Assembly: GCA_002359895.1 (NCBI GenBank) | Contig: DEOB01000008.1 | Location: 195,956 to 259,955, forward strand | DNA length: 64,000 nucleotides | From: Stenotrophomonas sp. UBA2629 | GTDB lineage: Bacteria > Pseudomonadota > Gammaproteobacteria > Xanthomonadales > Xanthomonadaceae | Direction of reading: 5' to 3' | In this document: in pieces, positions 1 to 11,700 of the stretch | Layout of the letters: each line of letters begins with the position of its first letter | How positions within the stretch are numbered: the first letter of the stretch is position 1 | Program-made: the position numbers and the translations under genes | Notes under the pieces: generated by a model | The model's input: only the letters and a program-made list of their open reading frames with translations | Told to the model about the DNA's origin: nothing | Databases searched by the model: none

Positions 1-2
1 CC

Positions 3-3000
3 GTGGTGTTCGATCTGCCCCTCAACTCGACGTTGAGCAAGGTGACCGGATTGACGGGTTGCACCGCCTCCAGCACCAACCCGGTGCGCGTGACCTGCCT
101 GCTGCCGGAGATGAAGACGGACGAGCCTTTGACGTTTGGCCTGGAAGTGGATACCAGCGACATCTCTGGTGCTACTACACAGGATGTCTCGCTGTACGGG
201 GCTGTCGGCTATGCCGACCAGCTCAATACCATCACCGGCCCGGTTGAGGGCATCGAGCCCGTGTTTGGACAGCCCACGCCGCCGTTCTACGGTGATGACG
301 TCAACGCAAACAACAACTGGCAGAAAGAGGATACGAAACTCGTCCGGTCCACTGACCTGCGCATGGAAAAACAGGGCCCGTCGACCATCATCGGTGGTGG
401 TATTGCCACCTACACCATCACGGTTCACAACGACGGCCCCAGCCCCTCGACCGGTTTCACCGTGGTCGATGCCCTGTCTGGCCCCACGTATGTGGCTGGC
501 AGCTTTGCAGGTAGCAACTGGGCATTCAACGACGCCACCATGACGGCGACGTACAACGGTCCGGCCATTCCAGCCGGTGGCAGTGCGACGTTCACGTTGC
601 GGGCCAAGGTTAACGCCGCCACGGGCACAGTCGAAAATCTGGCCGTGGTGGAGCCGAGCACGGATACTTCGCAGCCGCGTGAGTCCAATCCCAGCAACAA
701 TAACGACACGGCCACGACCATCGTGACCGCTGGCGCTGACATGACGATCAGCAAGAGGCTGAAGGCCGCGCCCGCTGTAGCCGGTGAGAAGACCACTTTC
801 CAGATCCAGATCAACAACGCCGGCCCGAGCCCAGCGTTGAATCCGAGCTGGGAAGATACCCTGCCCGCGGGTTTCACGCTCACCACCCCGCTACCGGTTG
901 TTCCGGGCTGGACCTGCGCGGCGCTGGATTCCAACACGCGCATCAAGTGTGACTACACCGGCAGCTTGGCGGTCGGCGCAGTGGTTGATTTTGAATTCGA
1001 TGCATTGGTACCGACCAGTGGCTCCAACAGCAATGGCAATGTGCTCAATACCGCCGAGGTCAGCTCGCAGACAGACGATCCGGACCTGAGCAACAACGAA
1101 GGCTCGGTCACCTTCCCGGTGGTGTCCAACGGCGTTGACCTGGCGTTGAGCAAGAGCAAGAACCCCAAGCTGATCTCGGTGTGGGATGGCAACGGTGATG
1201 ACAGCGAAAGCCGTATGACATCGCGTATCGAGGTGCTCAACGACGGCCCCCGCGATGCCACCGACAAGGTGCAGGTCGTGGATACGCTGGCGGCGGGCGA
1301 GGAATATGTTGAAGGCGGCAACACCGGTGAGTGGCTGTGTACGGTCGCTCCGAGCCCGTGGACGCAGAGTGGTTCAAATCAGGTTGTCACCTGCGACCTG
1401 GATCCGAGCAGGTATCCGTTGCCGCCGGGTCAGAAAACGCCTGAGCTGAAAATCATTACCCGCGCCCGTGCGCCCAATCTGGACATGAAGAACGAGGCCT
1501 GCACCGGTGGTTCGGGTGGCTCGTTGGTGCCAGGTACCAGTGCGGACAATGCGACCATCCAGTTTGGTGATACGGATCCGACCAACAACTGCGCCGGCGA
1601 CGGTACGCGCACGACGTTGGATCGCGTTGACCTGGAAATTGCCAAGCGCACCAACGGCCCTGGCAGCAGCGACAACGTACTGCTGGTCAATCAGAACGTG
1701 CTGACCTACACCTTGAGCGTGACCAACAAGCAGCTGACCGCCGGCACGTCGGTGCGGGCTAGCGGCATTATCGTCAGCGACACCATTCCGGGTTACGTGG
1801 CAGCGTCGGACATCGGCAATGTCACTGTGCCGGGCACGACCATCACGGCAGTGACTACTCCGCGCAACTGGCCTTGCACCATCAATGAAGGTTCGGTGAT
1901 CTGCCGCTCGGGTACTGACGGTTTGGATCCGGGTGACTCTGAAGACATCACCATTACCGTTACCCGCCCGTTGTTCGACTCGTCTGTGCAGACGATCACC
2001 GGCAGCTGTGGCGTGGGTGCGCCGGCTACCAATGCTTACTGCAACACCGCCAGCGTGGCGGTGGATCCGGCAGTGGCGACGTCCATCGCCGAAACCATTA
2101 CCGCCAACAATGAGGCCAAAGATTGGGTGACGATCGAGCGCCAGGCCAACATGCGCACGTTGTCCAAAGCGGTGTCCAACAATGGCGTGGGCCAGATTGG
2201 TGTCAACAGCGAGTACAAGATCACGTACTACAACGATGGCCCGTCTGCAGTCCCGGCTGTGATATTCCGCGACGTGCTCACGATCCCGGCGGGCGATCCT
2301 GGCTTTGTATTGGTATCTGCCTCGCGCACCGGTAATGGCGCGAAGGCTTGTACCGTGGATCAGGTGGATCCGGCCATCAACCAGAACCCCAATGCCGGCG
2401 GCGGCACGTCTTATGGCAATCCGACCGGTGCCGATCTGCAGATGAGCATCGCCTGTACGCCGTTGGACATGGCGCACCGTCAGAATGAAGTGATGACGGT
2501 GGTGATTCGTCCCAACCGTCATCCGAGCGCACCGGCGGGCCGCAGCTTCCACGACGTTGGTGAATTTACGATCAGTGGCGGTGCGACCGGCCCGACGTGG
2601 AACTTCAATACCGATACCAGCAGCGCCGATGACACCAAGACCGGCGAGCTGACGTTCACGCAGGAGCTGGCAACGCTGGTCATCAACAAGATTGACCGTG
2701 GCGTTGAAGGAGAGCCGAATTTCGGCGGCGTGGATCCGTTGGGTTACGACGGCTTGACCCCAGCCAACAACGTGCTCACCTACCGCATTTCGGTGAACAA
2801 CCTCGGCCCCTCGGTCGCCAGCAATGTCACCTTGGACGATACCTTCCGCGCACCTGCGGGTAACAAAGTTGAATTCATCGGCATGGCGGGCGGAACGGTC
2901 GCCGCTCCGCCGGTTGACGCCGCTTATGCGGTGAGCAACTGTACGGTTGTCAGCGGCTCCCCCATCTTCACCGGAACGGGTATCTCGCCGGGTGATGCGG

Positions 3001-6000
3001 GCCTTCAGGTCAACTGCAACGTGCCCGGTGCTGGCTTCGGCGCCAATGATGCCTTGGGCGTGCTCAACGCAGGCGCCACCAGCTATGTGTTCATGCGTTA
3101 CCGCTACCTGGATGCACCTGCTGCCTCCGGCGACACGGTACGCAACTCGGTAACAACCCAGGCCGATGAAGCAGCCCCGCAGTCGACGTCGCAGGAAACC
3201 ACCGTGCGTACGCGTGTGGACCTGGCCGTGGTCAAGTCGGTACATACCGCCGTCCCGGCAGCCGATCCGGATACCGCTGTGCCGGCAACGGCAACAGAAG
3301 TCACCGTGTGGCAGCCGTTCTACTGGGTGATGAACGCGGTGAACAACGGCCCGGGTGCAAGTCTGTCGCGGGACCGCTCACCGACCAGCCAGGAACAAGG
3401 CACCGGTACCGTCATCACCGACACCCTGCCGGCCGGCACCGAACTGATCGGCAATGTGACCTGGCAGAAAAAGGGTCCGCTGCAGAACCAGACCACGCCG
3501 AATGGCACGGGTACCTGTACGGTCAGCGGCCTGAAGATCACCTGTAATGTGGGTGACGTCACCGCGACGGGCAAAGTGCGTGTGGTTGCGCAGGTCCGTC
3601 ATAAAACCTGGCCCACCGGCGGCAAGGTCAAGAACGTCACCGAGGTGGCGACCGAGCAGGTGGACAGCGTCACCAGCAACAACAAGGACGAGGAAGAAAT
3701 CTCGTTCGCGCGTTCGTCGCTGGCCGGCGTGGTTTACGAAGACCGTCTGCGCACAGCAGGCCAGGGTGGTAACCGCCAGTCGGCTACCGATGAGCCGGGT
3801 ATCGAACAGGTGGTTGTACGTCTGTCGGGTACCGACCTGTATGGCAACGTGCTGACCAGCGGCTCGACCGGCGCCACGGTCAATTACATCGAAGTGAAAA
3901 CCAGCGCTGACGGCAGCTTCCTGTTTGAGAATCTGCCGCCGTCGGATACCGCCGGCTACACGGTTACCCAGGTGCAGCCCGCCGGCTATCTGGACAGCCC
4001 CGATACCGTGCCGGTGGCTCCGGCTGCAGGCGCTGCATCGTTGGGTGGCACCTACAACGGCTCGGTGATCTACAGCGGCATCACCGTTGGTGCCAAGGAC
4101 GTCGGCATTCACTACGACTTCCCGGAGGTGCGTGTTCCGTCCCTGTCCGGCGTGGTCTATGTGGATGTGGACCGCAACAACACCTATGGCGGCACTGACA
4201 CGTTGATTGATGGCGCGGTGGTGGAACTGTTGGACGCCAGCAACCCGGCCACGGTGCTCGATACCCGCACCACCGCCAATGGGGGTGCCTACAAGTTCGA
4301 AAACCTTGATCCGTTCAAGGTCTATACCCTGCGCGAAGCATTGCCTGATGGTTATGCCAATCGCCCCAATGCTGTGAACAAGGGCAAGATCGGCGGCGTT
4401 CTGTGCGCCATCGGTTGCACCGCCGGCAATGGCGTGAGCCCGGATCCGGCCACCACCAGCCGCATTTCCGATATTGACCTGTCCTCGGGTCAGGACGGCA
4501 CCGAGTTCAACTTTGGTGAAGACGCCACCACCTCGCTGAGTGGCAAGGTGTTCCTGGACAGCAACGACAACAACATCGTCGACAGTGGTGAGCTCGGTAT
4601 CAAGGACGTCATCGTGACGTTGTATGTGCTGGACGCCAACGGGACTACCTACGTCCAGGTTGGCAATACCTTCACCACCAGCAGCAACGGCGAGTATCTG
4701 TTCACCGGGCTGACGGTGGGCGAAACCTACCGCATTGTTGAGACCCAGCCCAACGGCTTGGACGACAACACGGCGGAAAAGAACAAGGCTGAGCCGAACG
4801 TCATCATTGTGCCGGTGCTGGATCCGGCAGGCTCCTCGGGCCACAACTTTGGTGAAGTGGCTGCGCGGATCTCCGGCCGCGTGTATCTGGATGAAAACAA
4901 CCAGAATGGTTATGAAGCCGGTGAGCCAGGCTTGCCGCTGATCCACCTTGCGCTGACGCATGCCGATGGCTCGGCTGTCATGGACGTGTTTGGCAATCCG
5001 GTCGCTGCGGCTACCAGTGCGAACGATGGCACCTACCGCTTCGACAATCTGTTGGCTGGCGACTACACCGTCACCGAAGTGGAGCAGCCGACATACCAGC
5101 TGCGCGGCGTGACGGTGACCACCTTCAATGGCCGCACCGACGCCGGCAGCGTGACAGCTGGTACCCCGGGCACGGCTTCTTCCCAGAAGACGGTACCGAG
5201 CACGATCAGCAGCATCGCTCTGCAGGCCGGCGCAAATTCCCCGGATAACAACTTCGGTGAAATCCTGCCTGTGTCGGTATCGGGTGTCGTGTTCTTCGAC
5301 ATCAACAACAATGGTGCGCAGGATGCGCCGAACGATCTGGGCATCGGCTCGGTGGACATCCGTCTGACCGGCACCGATGACCTGGGCGAAGCGGTGGACA
5401 AGACGTTGGCGACCAATGCCGACGGCACCTTCAACTTTGAAGGGCTGCGTCCGGGCACCTATACGCTGATCGAGCCAGAGCAGCCGACCGGCACCGCGCA
5501 GGGCCAGACCACGGCCGGCCAGCTCGACAGCAGCAGCGCTTCCAGTGGTACGGCCAGCAATGGTGCGTCGCCGGAGTCAAGCAAGATTGCGACGATCGAC
5601 CTGACCCTGCCGGGCGATATCTCGTCCAACAACCTGTTTGCCGAGATCCCGACCAACAGCGGCATCATGGGCAAGGTGTGGCGTGATACCGATAACGACG
5701 GTGTCATTGATCCGGGTGAAAAGGGCATTGCCAACGTCGAGCTGGAACTGACCGGTATCGATATCAATGGCGCTCCGATCACCCCGGTGACCGTCACCAC
5801 CGACGCCGATGGCAATTATTCCTTCCTGAATCTGCCGCCGGGCACCTACAAGGTGGTGGAGAAGCAGCAGCCGGCCGGCACCCATGACGGCAAGACCAAG
5901 CCGGGCAACATCGGTGGTACGTCGATGGGCAACGGTTCGGTTGAAGGCAGCGCCACCGCGCAGAATCCGTCGTTCATCGACACGATCACCGTGGCCGTCG

Positions 6001-8714
6001 GCCAGGTGTCGGTTGACAACAACTTCGGCGAAATCCCGGTGGGCAGCATCGCCGGCTTTGTCTACAACGACAGCAACGATGACGGCATCAAGCAGAGTGG
6101 CGAAGGCGGCTTTGCGCTGGTCGATGTGGTGCTCACCGGCACCGATGACTTGGGCAATGCCATCAACCTGACGACCAAGACCGACGTCAACGGCCACTAC
6201 GTGTTCGAGAACCTGCGTCCGGGCACCTATGTGGTGACCGAGCCGACGCAGCCGGCCGAGACGCTCAATGGCCTGACCACCGCTGGCACCATTGAAGGTG
6301 TGCGTATCAATGCCAAGACCACCGGCAAGGAAACCACGCCTTCGGTGATCGACGGCATTGTGCTCAAGCCGGGTAATGACTCCATCGACAACAACTTCGG
6401 TGAGATCGGCGATTCGCCGGACATGCTGGTGAGCAAGTCGTCCAACACGGTGAAGTTCACCGTCAACAACGTGGCCTCGTACACCATCCGTGTGCGCAAC
6501 GGCGGCCAGCAGGCATCCAAGGGCGAGTACACCGTCAAGGACCGCTTGCCGGTGGGCCTGAACCTGGCGGAAGTTCCGTCGGGCAATGGCTGGACCTGCT
6601 CCGGCGCGGTGGGCGGCAATCGTTTTGAATGCCGCAGTTCGGAAGTGCTCAACGCGGGTGTGACCTCAACCTCGGACATCACCGTCAAGGTCAACGTCAC
6701 CGCCGAGGCGGCACAGGCCGGTACCGTCAACAATGCCGTGCTGGTGGAAGGCGGCGGCGAAAACGAGTTCCGTACCCCGACCCCGGCCGAAGAAGCGGCG
6801 TTTGAAGGCGATGTCACCACCTTGCCGGTGTGCGATACCGCCATCACCCAGAACGTCTGCCGCGTGCCCAACGAAGTGCAGCTGGCTGCGTCGGTCGGCG
6901 GCACCGTGTGGTTCGACATCGGTAGCGATGACCGCCGTCTGGATGGCGGCGACGAGCGCCTGCAGTCGTGGATCGTGGAGTTGATCGACTCCATCACCGG
7001 CGTTGTGAGCCAGCACACCACCACCGCTGTGGATGGCAGCTACCGCTTCAGCGACGTGGTGCCGGGCATCCGCTGGAACCTGCAGTTCCGCGACCCCAGC
7101 TCGGGTGTGTTGTGGGCATGGCCGGTCAACCAGGAAACCGCCGGCGGCATGGGCGTGGCCTGTGATTCGCCGCGTGCGATCACTGACTCCACCACCAGTG
7201 CCTGCCGTGTCACCGAGAACGGCACCAGCCAGCTGCAGGTCGTGCTTGAAGCCGGCCAGCATCTGCCGCAGCAGAGCCTGCCGGTGGATCCGTCGGGCCT
7301 GGTGTACGACGCCGTCACCCGTGATCCGGTGCCGGGCTCCATCGTCACCCTGACCCCGGTGGGCGTGTGCAACGGCTATGACCCGATGACCGCCATCCTC
7401 AACGCTGCAGCCGGTGGCTACCGCGTGGAAGGCAATGCGGTGTCCATGACCGTGGGCAACAACGGCTATTACCAGTTCATGTTTGGCCCGGCCGCGCCGG
7501 CACGTTGCGAGTTCCAGCTGACGGTGACCCCGCCGGGTGGCTACAAGTTCGTGTCGACCCTGATCACCCCGCAGGACGGTTCGCTGTCGCCGCTGGGTGA
7601 TGCAGGCAGCAGCCACCTGGTACAGCCGCAGGCCGGCGCACCGACCGGTGCGGTGGGTACGCCGACGCAGTACTGGCTGACTCTGTTTGCCGGTTCGTCC
7701 ACCGCAGGCATCGTGCACAACCACATCCCGCTGGATACGGCTGAAGCCACCGGCCTGGTCATCACCAAGACCGGTGACCGCCAGACCGCGGAAATCGGTG
7801 ACACCGTGCAGTACACCATCACCGTGCGGCAGACCGCCGGCAGTGCGATGGCGACGTTGAACATCGTCGATACGCTGCCGCGTGGCTTCACCTACATCGA
7901 CGGTACCGCCCGCGTGGGTGGCCGTGCGCTGGAAGAGCCGTTCGGCAAGCCGGGCCCGCGTCTGGGCTTCAACCTGGGCCCGATCAACGTCGGCCAGCAG
8001 CTGGCGCTTACCTACCGCGTGCGTGTGGGCGTGGGTGCGCAGCAGGGTGATGGCATCAACCGCGCCCAAGCGCATGGCTGCTCGATTGATGGGGGCTGTA
8101 TCGACCCCAACACGCTGACGCCAGTGCCGGGAGCGGTGCCGTCCAACCGTGCCGAGTACCGCGTGCGCGTCACCGGTGGTGTGTTCACCGAGGAAGCCTG
8201 TGTGCTGGGCAAGGTGTTTGTGGACTGCAACAACAACCACCTGCAGGACGAGGAAGAGCTGGGTATCCCGGGCGTGCGTCTGTACTTCTCCAACGGCACC
8301 TGGGTGATCTCCGATTCGGAAGGCAAGTACAGCTACTGCGGCCTGACCCCGCAGAGCCACACCTTGAAGGTGGATCCGTCCACCCTGCCGGCCGGCTCGC
8401 GCCTGACCACCAGCAGCAACCGCAACCTGGGTGATGCCGACAGCCTGTTCCTGGACCTGAAGAACGGCGAGCTGCATCGCGCCGACTTCATCGAAGGCAG
8501 CTGCTCCAACCCGCTGCTGGAGCAGGTGAAGGCCCGTCGTACCCAAGGTGAGGTGCGCGCGCCGGAAACCGAAACCGGCCAGTCGCAGCTGCGTTTTGAA
8601 AGCAAGCCCAGCCGTGCGCCGCAACAGGCCACGGACTCGGCCAACCAGAGACCGATCGTGCATCCGCGACCCAACCCACCCTCGGCCGCCGCTTCGCAGG
8701 AGGTGCAGCCATGA
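3..8714 (+). CDS. Giant surface protein with DUF11 and SdrD_B-like repeats (5' partial)
   Basis: A secreted or surface-exposed adhesin-like repeat protein is the best reading. The frame is open from the window edge and no signal peptide is visible, so the true start lies upstream. About 2900 residues are present. The first ~1200 are a chain of DUF11-type beta-sandwich repeats (recurring NDGPS or NNGPG and VVDTLPAG-like motifs). From ~1240 to 2130 come about seven SdrD_B-like (CnaB fold) repeats beginning near residues 1240, 1382, 1512, 1622, 1760, 1888 and 2016, many with Asp/Asn-rich loops such as DTDNDGVIDPGEKG that resemble Ca-binding loops. DUF11 modules return near 2139 and 2583, and further SdrD_B-like units near 2298 and 2734. 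The last ~70 residues are Pro/Gln-rich. The stop overlaps the next start by 4 bases (ATGA), so it is translationally coupled to the barrel protein. No LPXTG motif is present, as expected in a Gram-negative. Domain class is confident; function is inferred. Confidence 0.85.
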   Translation: MVFDLPLNSTLSKVTGLTGCTASSTNPVRVTCLLPEMKTDEPLTFGLEVDTSDISGATTQDVSLYGAVGYADQLNTITGPVEGIEPVFGQPTPPFYGDDVNANNNWQKEDTKLVRSTDLRMEKQGPSTIIGGGIATYTITVHNDGPSPSTGFTVVDALSGPTYVAGSFAGSNWAFNDATMTATYNGPAIPAGGSATFTLRAKVNAATGTVENLAVVEPSTDTSQPRESNPSNNNDTATTIVTAGADMTISKRLKAAPAVAGEKTTFQIQINNAGPSPALNPSWEDTLPAGFTLTTPLPVVPGWTCAALDSNTRIKCDYTGSLAVGAVVDFEFDALVPTSGSNSNGNVLNTAEVSSQTDDPDLSNNEGSVTFPVVSNGVDLALSKSKNPKLISVWDGNGDDSESRMTSRIEVLNDGPRDATDKVQVVDTLAAGEEYVEGGNTGEWLCTVAPSPWTQSGSNQVVTCDLDPSRYPLPPGQKTPELKIITRARAPNLDMKNEACTGGSGGSLVPGTSADNATIQFGDTDPTNNCAGDGTRTTLDRVDLEIAKRTNGPGSSDNVLLVNQNVLTYTLSVTNKQLTAGTSVRASGIIVSDTIPGYVAASDIGNVTVPGTTITAVTTPRNWPCTINEGSVICRSGTDGLDPGDSEDITITVTRPLFDSSVQTITGSCGVGAPATNAYCNTASVAVDPAVATSIAETITANNEAKDWVTIERQANMRTLSKAVSNNGVGQIGVNSEYKITYYNDGPSAVPAVIFRDVLTIPAGDPGFVLVSASRTGNGAKACTVDQVDPAINQNPNAGGGTSYGNPTGADLQMSIACTPLDMAHRQNEVMTVVIRPNRHPSAPAGRSFHDVGEFTISGGATGPTWNFNTDTSSADDTKTGELTFTQELATLVINKIDRGVEGEPNFGGVDPLGYDGLTPANNVLTYRISVNNLGPSVASNVTLDDTFRAPAGNKVEFIGMAGGTVAAPPVDAAYAVSNCTVVSGSPIFTGTGISPGDAGLQVNCNVPGAGFGANDALGVLNAGATSYVFMRYRYLDAPAASGDTVRNSVTTQADEAAPQSTSQETTVRTRVDLAVVKSVHTAVPAADPDTAVPATATEVTVWQPFYWVMNAVNNGPGASLSRDRSPTSQEQGTGTVITDTLPAGTELIGNVTWQKKGPLQNQTTPNGTGTCTVSGLKITCNVGDVTATGKVRVVAQVRHKTWPTGGKVKNVTEVATEQVDSVTSNNKDEEEISFARSSLAGVVYEDRLRTAGQGGNRQSATDEPGIEQVVVRLSGTDLYGNVLTSGSTGATVNYIEVKTSADGSFLFENLPPSDTAGYTVTQVQPAGYLDSPDTVPVAPAAGAASLGGTYNGSVIYSGITVGAKDVGIHYDFPEVRVPSLSGVVYVDVDRNNTYGGTDTLIDGAVVELLDASNPATVLDTRTTANGGAYKFENLDPFKVYTLREALPDGYANRPNAVNKGKIGGVLCAIGCTAGNGVSPDPATTSRISDIDLSSGQDGTEFNFGEDATTSLSGKVFLDSNDNNIVDSGELGIKDVIVTLYVLDANGTTYVQVGNTFTTSSNGEYLFTGLTVGETYRIVETQPNGLDDNTAEKNKAEPNVIIVPVLDPAGSSGHNFGEVAARISGRVYLDENNQNGYEAGEPGLPLIHLALTHADGSAVMDVFGNPVAAATSANDGTYRFDNLLAGDYTVTEVEQPTYQLRGVTVTTFNGRTDAGSVTAGTPGTASSQKTVPSTISSIALQAGANSPDNNFGEILPVSVSGVVFFDINNNGAQDAPNDLGIGSVDIRLTGTDDLGEAVDKTLATNADGTFNFEGLRPGTYTLIEPEQPTGTAQGQTTAGQLDSSSASSGTASNGASPESSKIATIDLTLPGDISSNNLFAEIPTNSGIMGKVWRDTDNDGVIDPGEKGIANVELELTGIDINGAPITPVTVTTDADGNYSFLNLPPGTYKVVEKQQPAGTHDGKTKPGNIGGTSMGNGSVEGSATAQNPSFIDTITVAVGQVSVDNNFGEIPVGSIAGFVYNDSNDDGIKQSGEGGFALVDVVLTGTDDLGNAINLTTKTDVNGHYVFENLRPGTYVVTEPTQPAETLNGLTTAGTIEGVRINAKTTGKETTPSVIDGIVLKPGNDSIDNNFGEIGDSPDMLVSKSSNTVKFTVNNVASYTIRVRNGGQQASKGEYTVKDRLPVGLNLAEVPSGNGWTCSGAVGGNRFECRSSEVLNAGVTSTSDITVKVNVTAEAAQAGTVNNAVLVEGGGENEFRTPTPAEEAAFEGDVTTLPVCDTAITQNVCRVPNEVQLAASVGGTVWFDIGSDDRRLDGGDERLQSWIVELIDSITGVVSQHTTTAVDGSYRFSDVVPGIRWNLQFRDPSSGVLWAWPVNQETAGGMGVACDSPRAITDSTTSACRVTENGTSQLQVVLEAGQHLPQQSLPVDPSGLVYDAVTRDPVPGSIVTLTPVGVCNGYDPMTAILNAAAGGYRVEGNAVSMTVGNNGYYQFMFGPAAPARCEFQLTVTPPGGYKFVSTLITPQDGSLSPLGDAGSSHLVQPQAGAPTGAVGTPTQYWLTLFAGSSTAGIVHNHIPLDTAEATGLVITKTGDRQTAEIGDTVQYTITVRQTAGSAMATLNIVDTLPRGFTYIDGTARVGGRALEEPFGKPGPRLGFNLGPINVGQQLALTYRVRVGVGAQQGDGINRAQAHGCSIDGGCIDPNTLTPVPGAVPSNRAEYRVRVTGGVFTEEACVLGKVFVDCNNNHLQDEEELGIPGVRLYFSNGTWVISDSEGKYSYCGLTPQSHTLKVDPSTLPAGSRLTTSSNRNLGDADSLFLDLKNGELHRADFIEGSCSNPLLEQVKARRTQGEVRAPETETGQSQLRFESKPSRAPQQATDSANQRPIVHPRPNPPSAAASQEVQP

Positions 8715-11700
8715 ACCGCGCCTCCCTGCGTACCATGCCGCGCATGAGCCTGCTGGCCTGTGCGCTGGCCACCGCGTCGCTGCCGGCGATGGCCCAGAAC
8801 GTGGGCACCAGCACCCGCTTCACGCCGGTGCTGGGTGATGCAAGCACGTTGTATCCGCGCTCGCTGGTCACCACCGATACGCCGCCGGAAGTCGTCGCTG
8901 CCCGTTCGGGCGAGGCCGACTACAGCCTCAATGTCGGTGTGGACCGGATATCGGTGGAAGTGGACCGCGATGGCGTGCCGGCCGATGGCCAGACGCCGGT
9001 GCACATCACCCTGCGTCTGCTGGGTGCAGACGGCAAGCCGCTGGTCGGCAAGAGCTACGTCACCATCGAGAACAGCGGTGGCCGCATCCGTCTGCCGGGT
9101 TCGCGTACCGACGAGTTCGGCCCCGGCGCGGCGGACACCGACAAGGTGATGCCGGGCGTGCAGGTGGAAGTTGAAAACGGCCTGGCCGAGTTCGACCTGA
9201 TTGCTCCGCACGATCCGCAGGACGTTCTGCTGCGCATCACCTCGGGCAACCAGACTGCCGAAGGCACCATCGGCTTCCTGCCGGAAATGCGCGAGCTGCT
9301 GGCGACCGGCCTGATCGAAGGCATCGTCAACTTCCGCAACAAATCCAATGCCGGGCTGGTTTCGCCCGTGCAGCACCACGACGCGTTCGACCGCGATATC
9401 CGTCGCTGGGAGAAACAGTTCAACAACGGCAAGGCCAACGCATCGGCGCGTACCGCGTTCTTCGTCAAGGGCCAGATCAAGGGTGAGTACCTGCTCACCG
9501 CGGCCTACGATTCGGACAAGGACGTGCGCGGCCGCCTGCTGCGTGACATCCAGCCGGAAGAGTTCTACCCGGTGTACGGCGACTCCTCGCTGCGTGGCTT
9601 TGATGCACGCTCGGCCGAGCGCCTGTACGTGCGTGTGGACAACAAGCGCAGCTACCTGCTGTACGGTGATTTCCAGACCGGCGACACGCTGGCCACCACC
9701 AGCGGCATCGGCGGCAGCGGCCCCATCCCACAGCGCATTCTGAGCACCTACAACCGTACCGCCACCGGCCTTGGCTGGCACTTTGAAAGCGAGCGCGTGC
9801 GTACCAACGTGTTCGCCATCGAAGACTCGCTGCGGCAGATCATCGAAGAGTTCCGCAGCCAGGGCAGTGGCCCGTATGCGCTGCGCAACAACGCGGTGCT
9901 GGAAGGCAGCGAGCGCGTCGAGATGATCGTGCGCGACCGCAACCAGCCCACCCGCATCGTCTCGGTCAAGCCGTTGGCGCGTTTGGTGGACTACAGCTTC
10001 GAGCCGTTCTCCGGGCGCATCCTGCTCAACCAGTTCCTGCCGTCATTCGACAGCGACCTCAACCCGGTCTCGCTGCGCATCACCTATGAACTGGACCAGC
10101 AGACCGAGAAGTTCTGGGTGGTCGGCGCCGATGGCCAGTTCAAGCTGACCGACAAGTTGGAAGTAGGTGCGTCTGCGGTGGAAGACCGCAACCCCTATGC
10201 CGAATTCAAGATGGGCAGCGTCAACGCCGGTTATCGCTTTGGTGCCAACACCATGCTGGTGGCCGAGTTCGCCCGCACCCGCAGCGAGGTCAACACCAAC
10301 TCGCTCAACCAGGTGACTTCGCAGGGCTTGAAGGATGTCAGCGGCGAAGTGGAAGGCGATGCATGGCGCGTGGAGTTCGCCCATGACGGTGCCAAGTTCG
10401 ACGCCCGCCTGTTTGCCGCGCGTACCGACCCGGAGTTCAACAACGCCGCATCGCCGCTGTACGGTGGCCGTGGCGAATACAGCGCACGCATGGCCTACGC
10501 CGTGGGCCCGCGCCTTGAACTGTATGTGGAAGGCCTGCGCAGCGAAGACCGCAACCCGGATGGCGGCAAGCGTGATGCCGGCGGTGCCGGCGTGCGCATC
10601 GGTGCCACCGAGCGTCTGACCGTGGACTTCGGCCTGCGCAGCATCCGCGAAACCATCGGCGTCACTTCGCCGTGGTCCTCGGGCGCACCGTTCGGCCAGA
10701 CCGGCGGCCTCACCGGTGGTTTCGCCACCGGCGGTGGTGGCGGCGCACTGGGCTACGGCCAGCAGGCGCTGGACCCGGCCACCGGCCTGATGGTCATCAA
10801 CGGCTCCTCCAGCGGCAGCCCGATCACCAGCGACCTGCCGATCGGCACCAAGCTGGAATCGGACAGCGCCCGCATCGGCTTGGGCTACCGCTTCAATGAC
10901 AAGTTCAGCGGCGGCGCCGAGTACGAGCAGAGCGTCAGTGGTGAAGACCGCAACCGCGTTGCCGCAGGCGTGGACTACCAGGTGTTCGAGCGCAGCCGCG
11001 TGTACGGTCGTTATGAACGCCAGACCGGCCTGACCAGTGCTTACGGCATCACCACCACCGACCGCGAGGCCGATGCGCTGGTGTTCGGTATCGACAGCAG
11101 CTACATCCGCGACACGCAGGCGTTCTCCGAATACCGCATGCGTGACTCGGTCAGTGGCCGTGATGTGCAGGCCGCTTCCGGTATCCGCAACAACTGGGAC
11201 ATCGCGCAGGGCCTGCGCTTAAGCAGCTCCATCGAGCGGGTCAACGTGGTGGCCGGTGATACCGGCGACAGCACCGGCCTGGCATTGGCGTTGGACTACA
11301 GCGCCAACCCGTTGTGGCGCGGCGCCATCCGTGGCGAGCACCGCATCTCCGAGGACGTGCCGGGCACCACCGCCAACGAGGCCTTCAACACCACGCTGCT
11401 GCAGTTCATGCTGGCACGCAAGTTGAGCCGCGACTGGACCCTGCTGGGCCGCAACTACCTGTTGGCCACCAACTACGAAGACCGTGGTGACGTGCTGCAG
11501 GACCGCTTCCAGCTCGGACTGGCTTACCGCGACACCGACCGCAACCGGATCAACGCCCTGATGCGCTACGAGTACAAACTCGAACGCGATGAAAGCGGCC
11601 TGACCCTGCTCGACGGTGATGTGGTCAGCGGCACCAGCCAGGACGTGCGCACCCGTGCGCATATCGTCTCGGCCCATGCCGACTGGCACCCGTCGCGTCC

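Noticed and set aside
1374..3245. Long antisense frame of 623 codons under the giant repeat protein
   Set aside because: High-GC codon bias of the plus-strand gene leaves the complementary frame open; composition is His/Arg/Ala-rich and shows no family pattern. Similar antisense frames elsewhere were rejected too.
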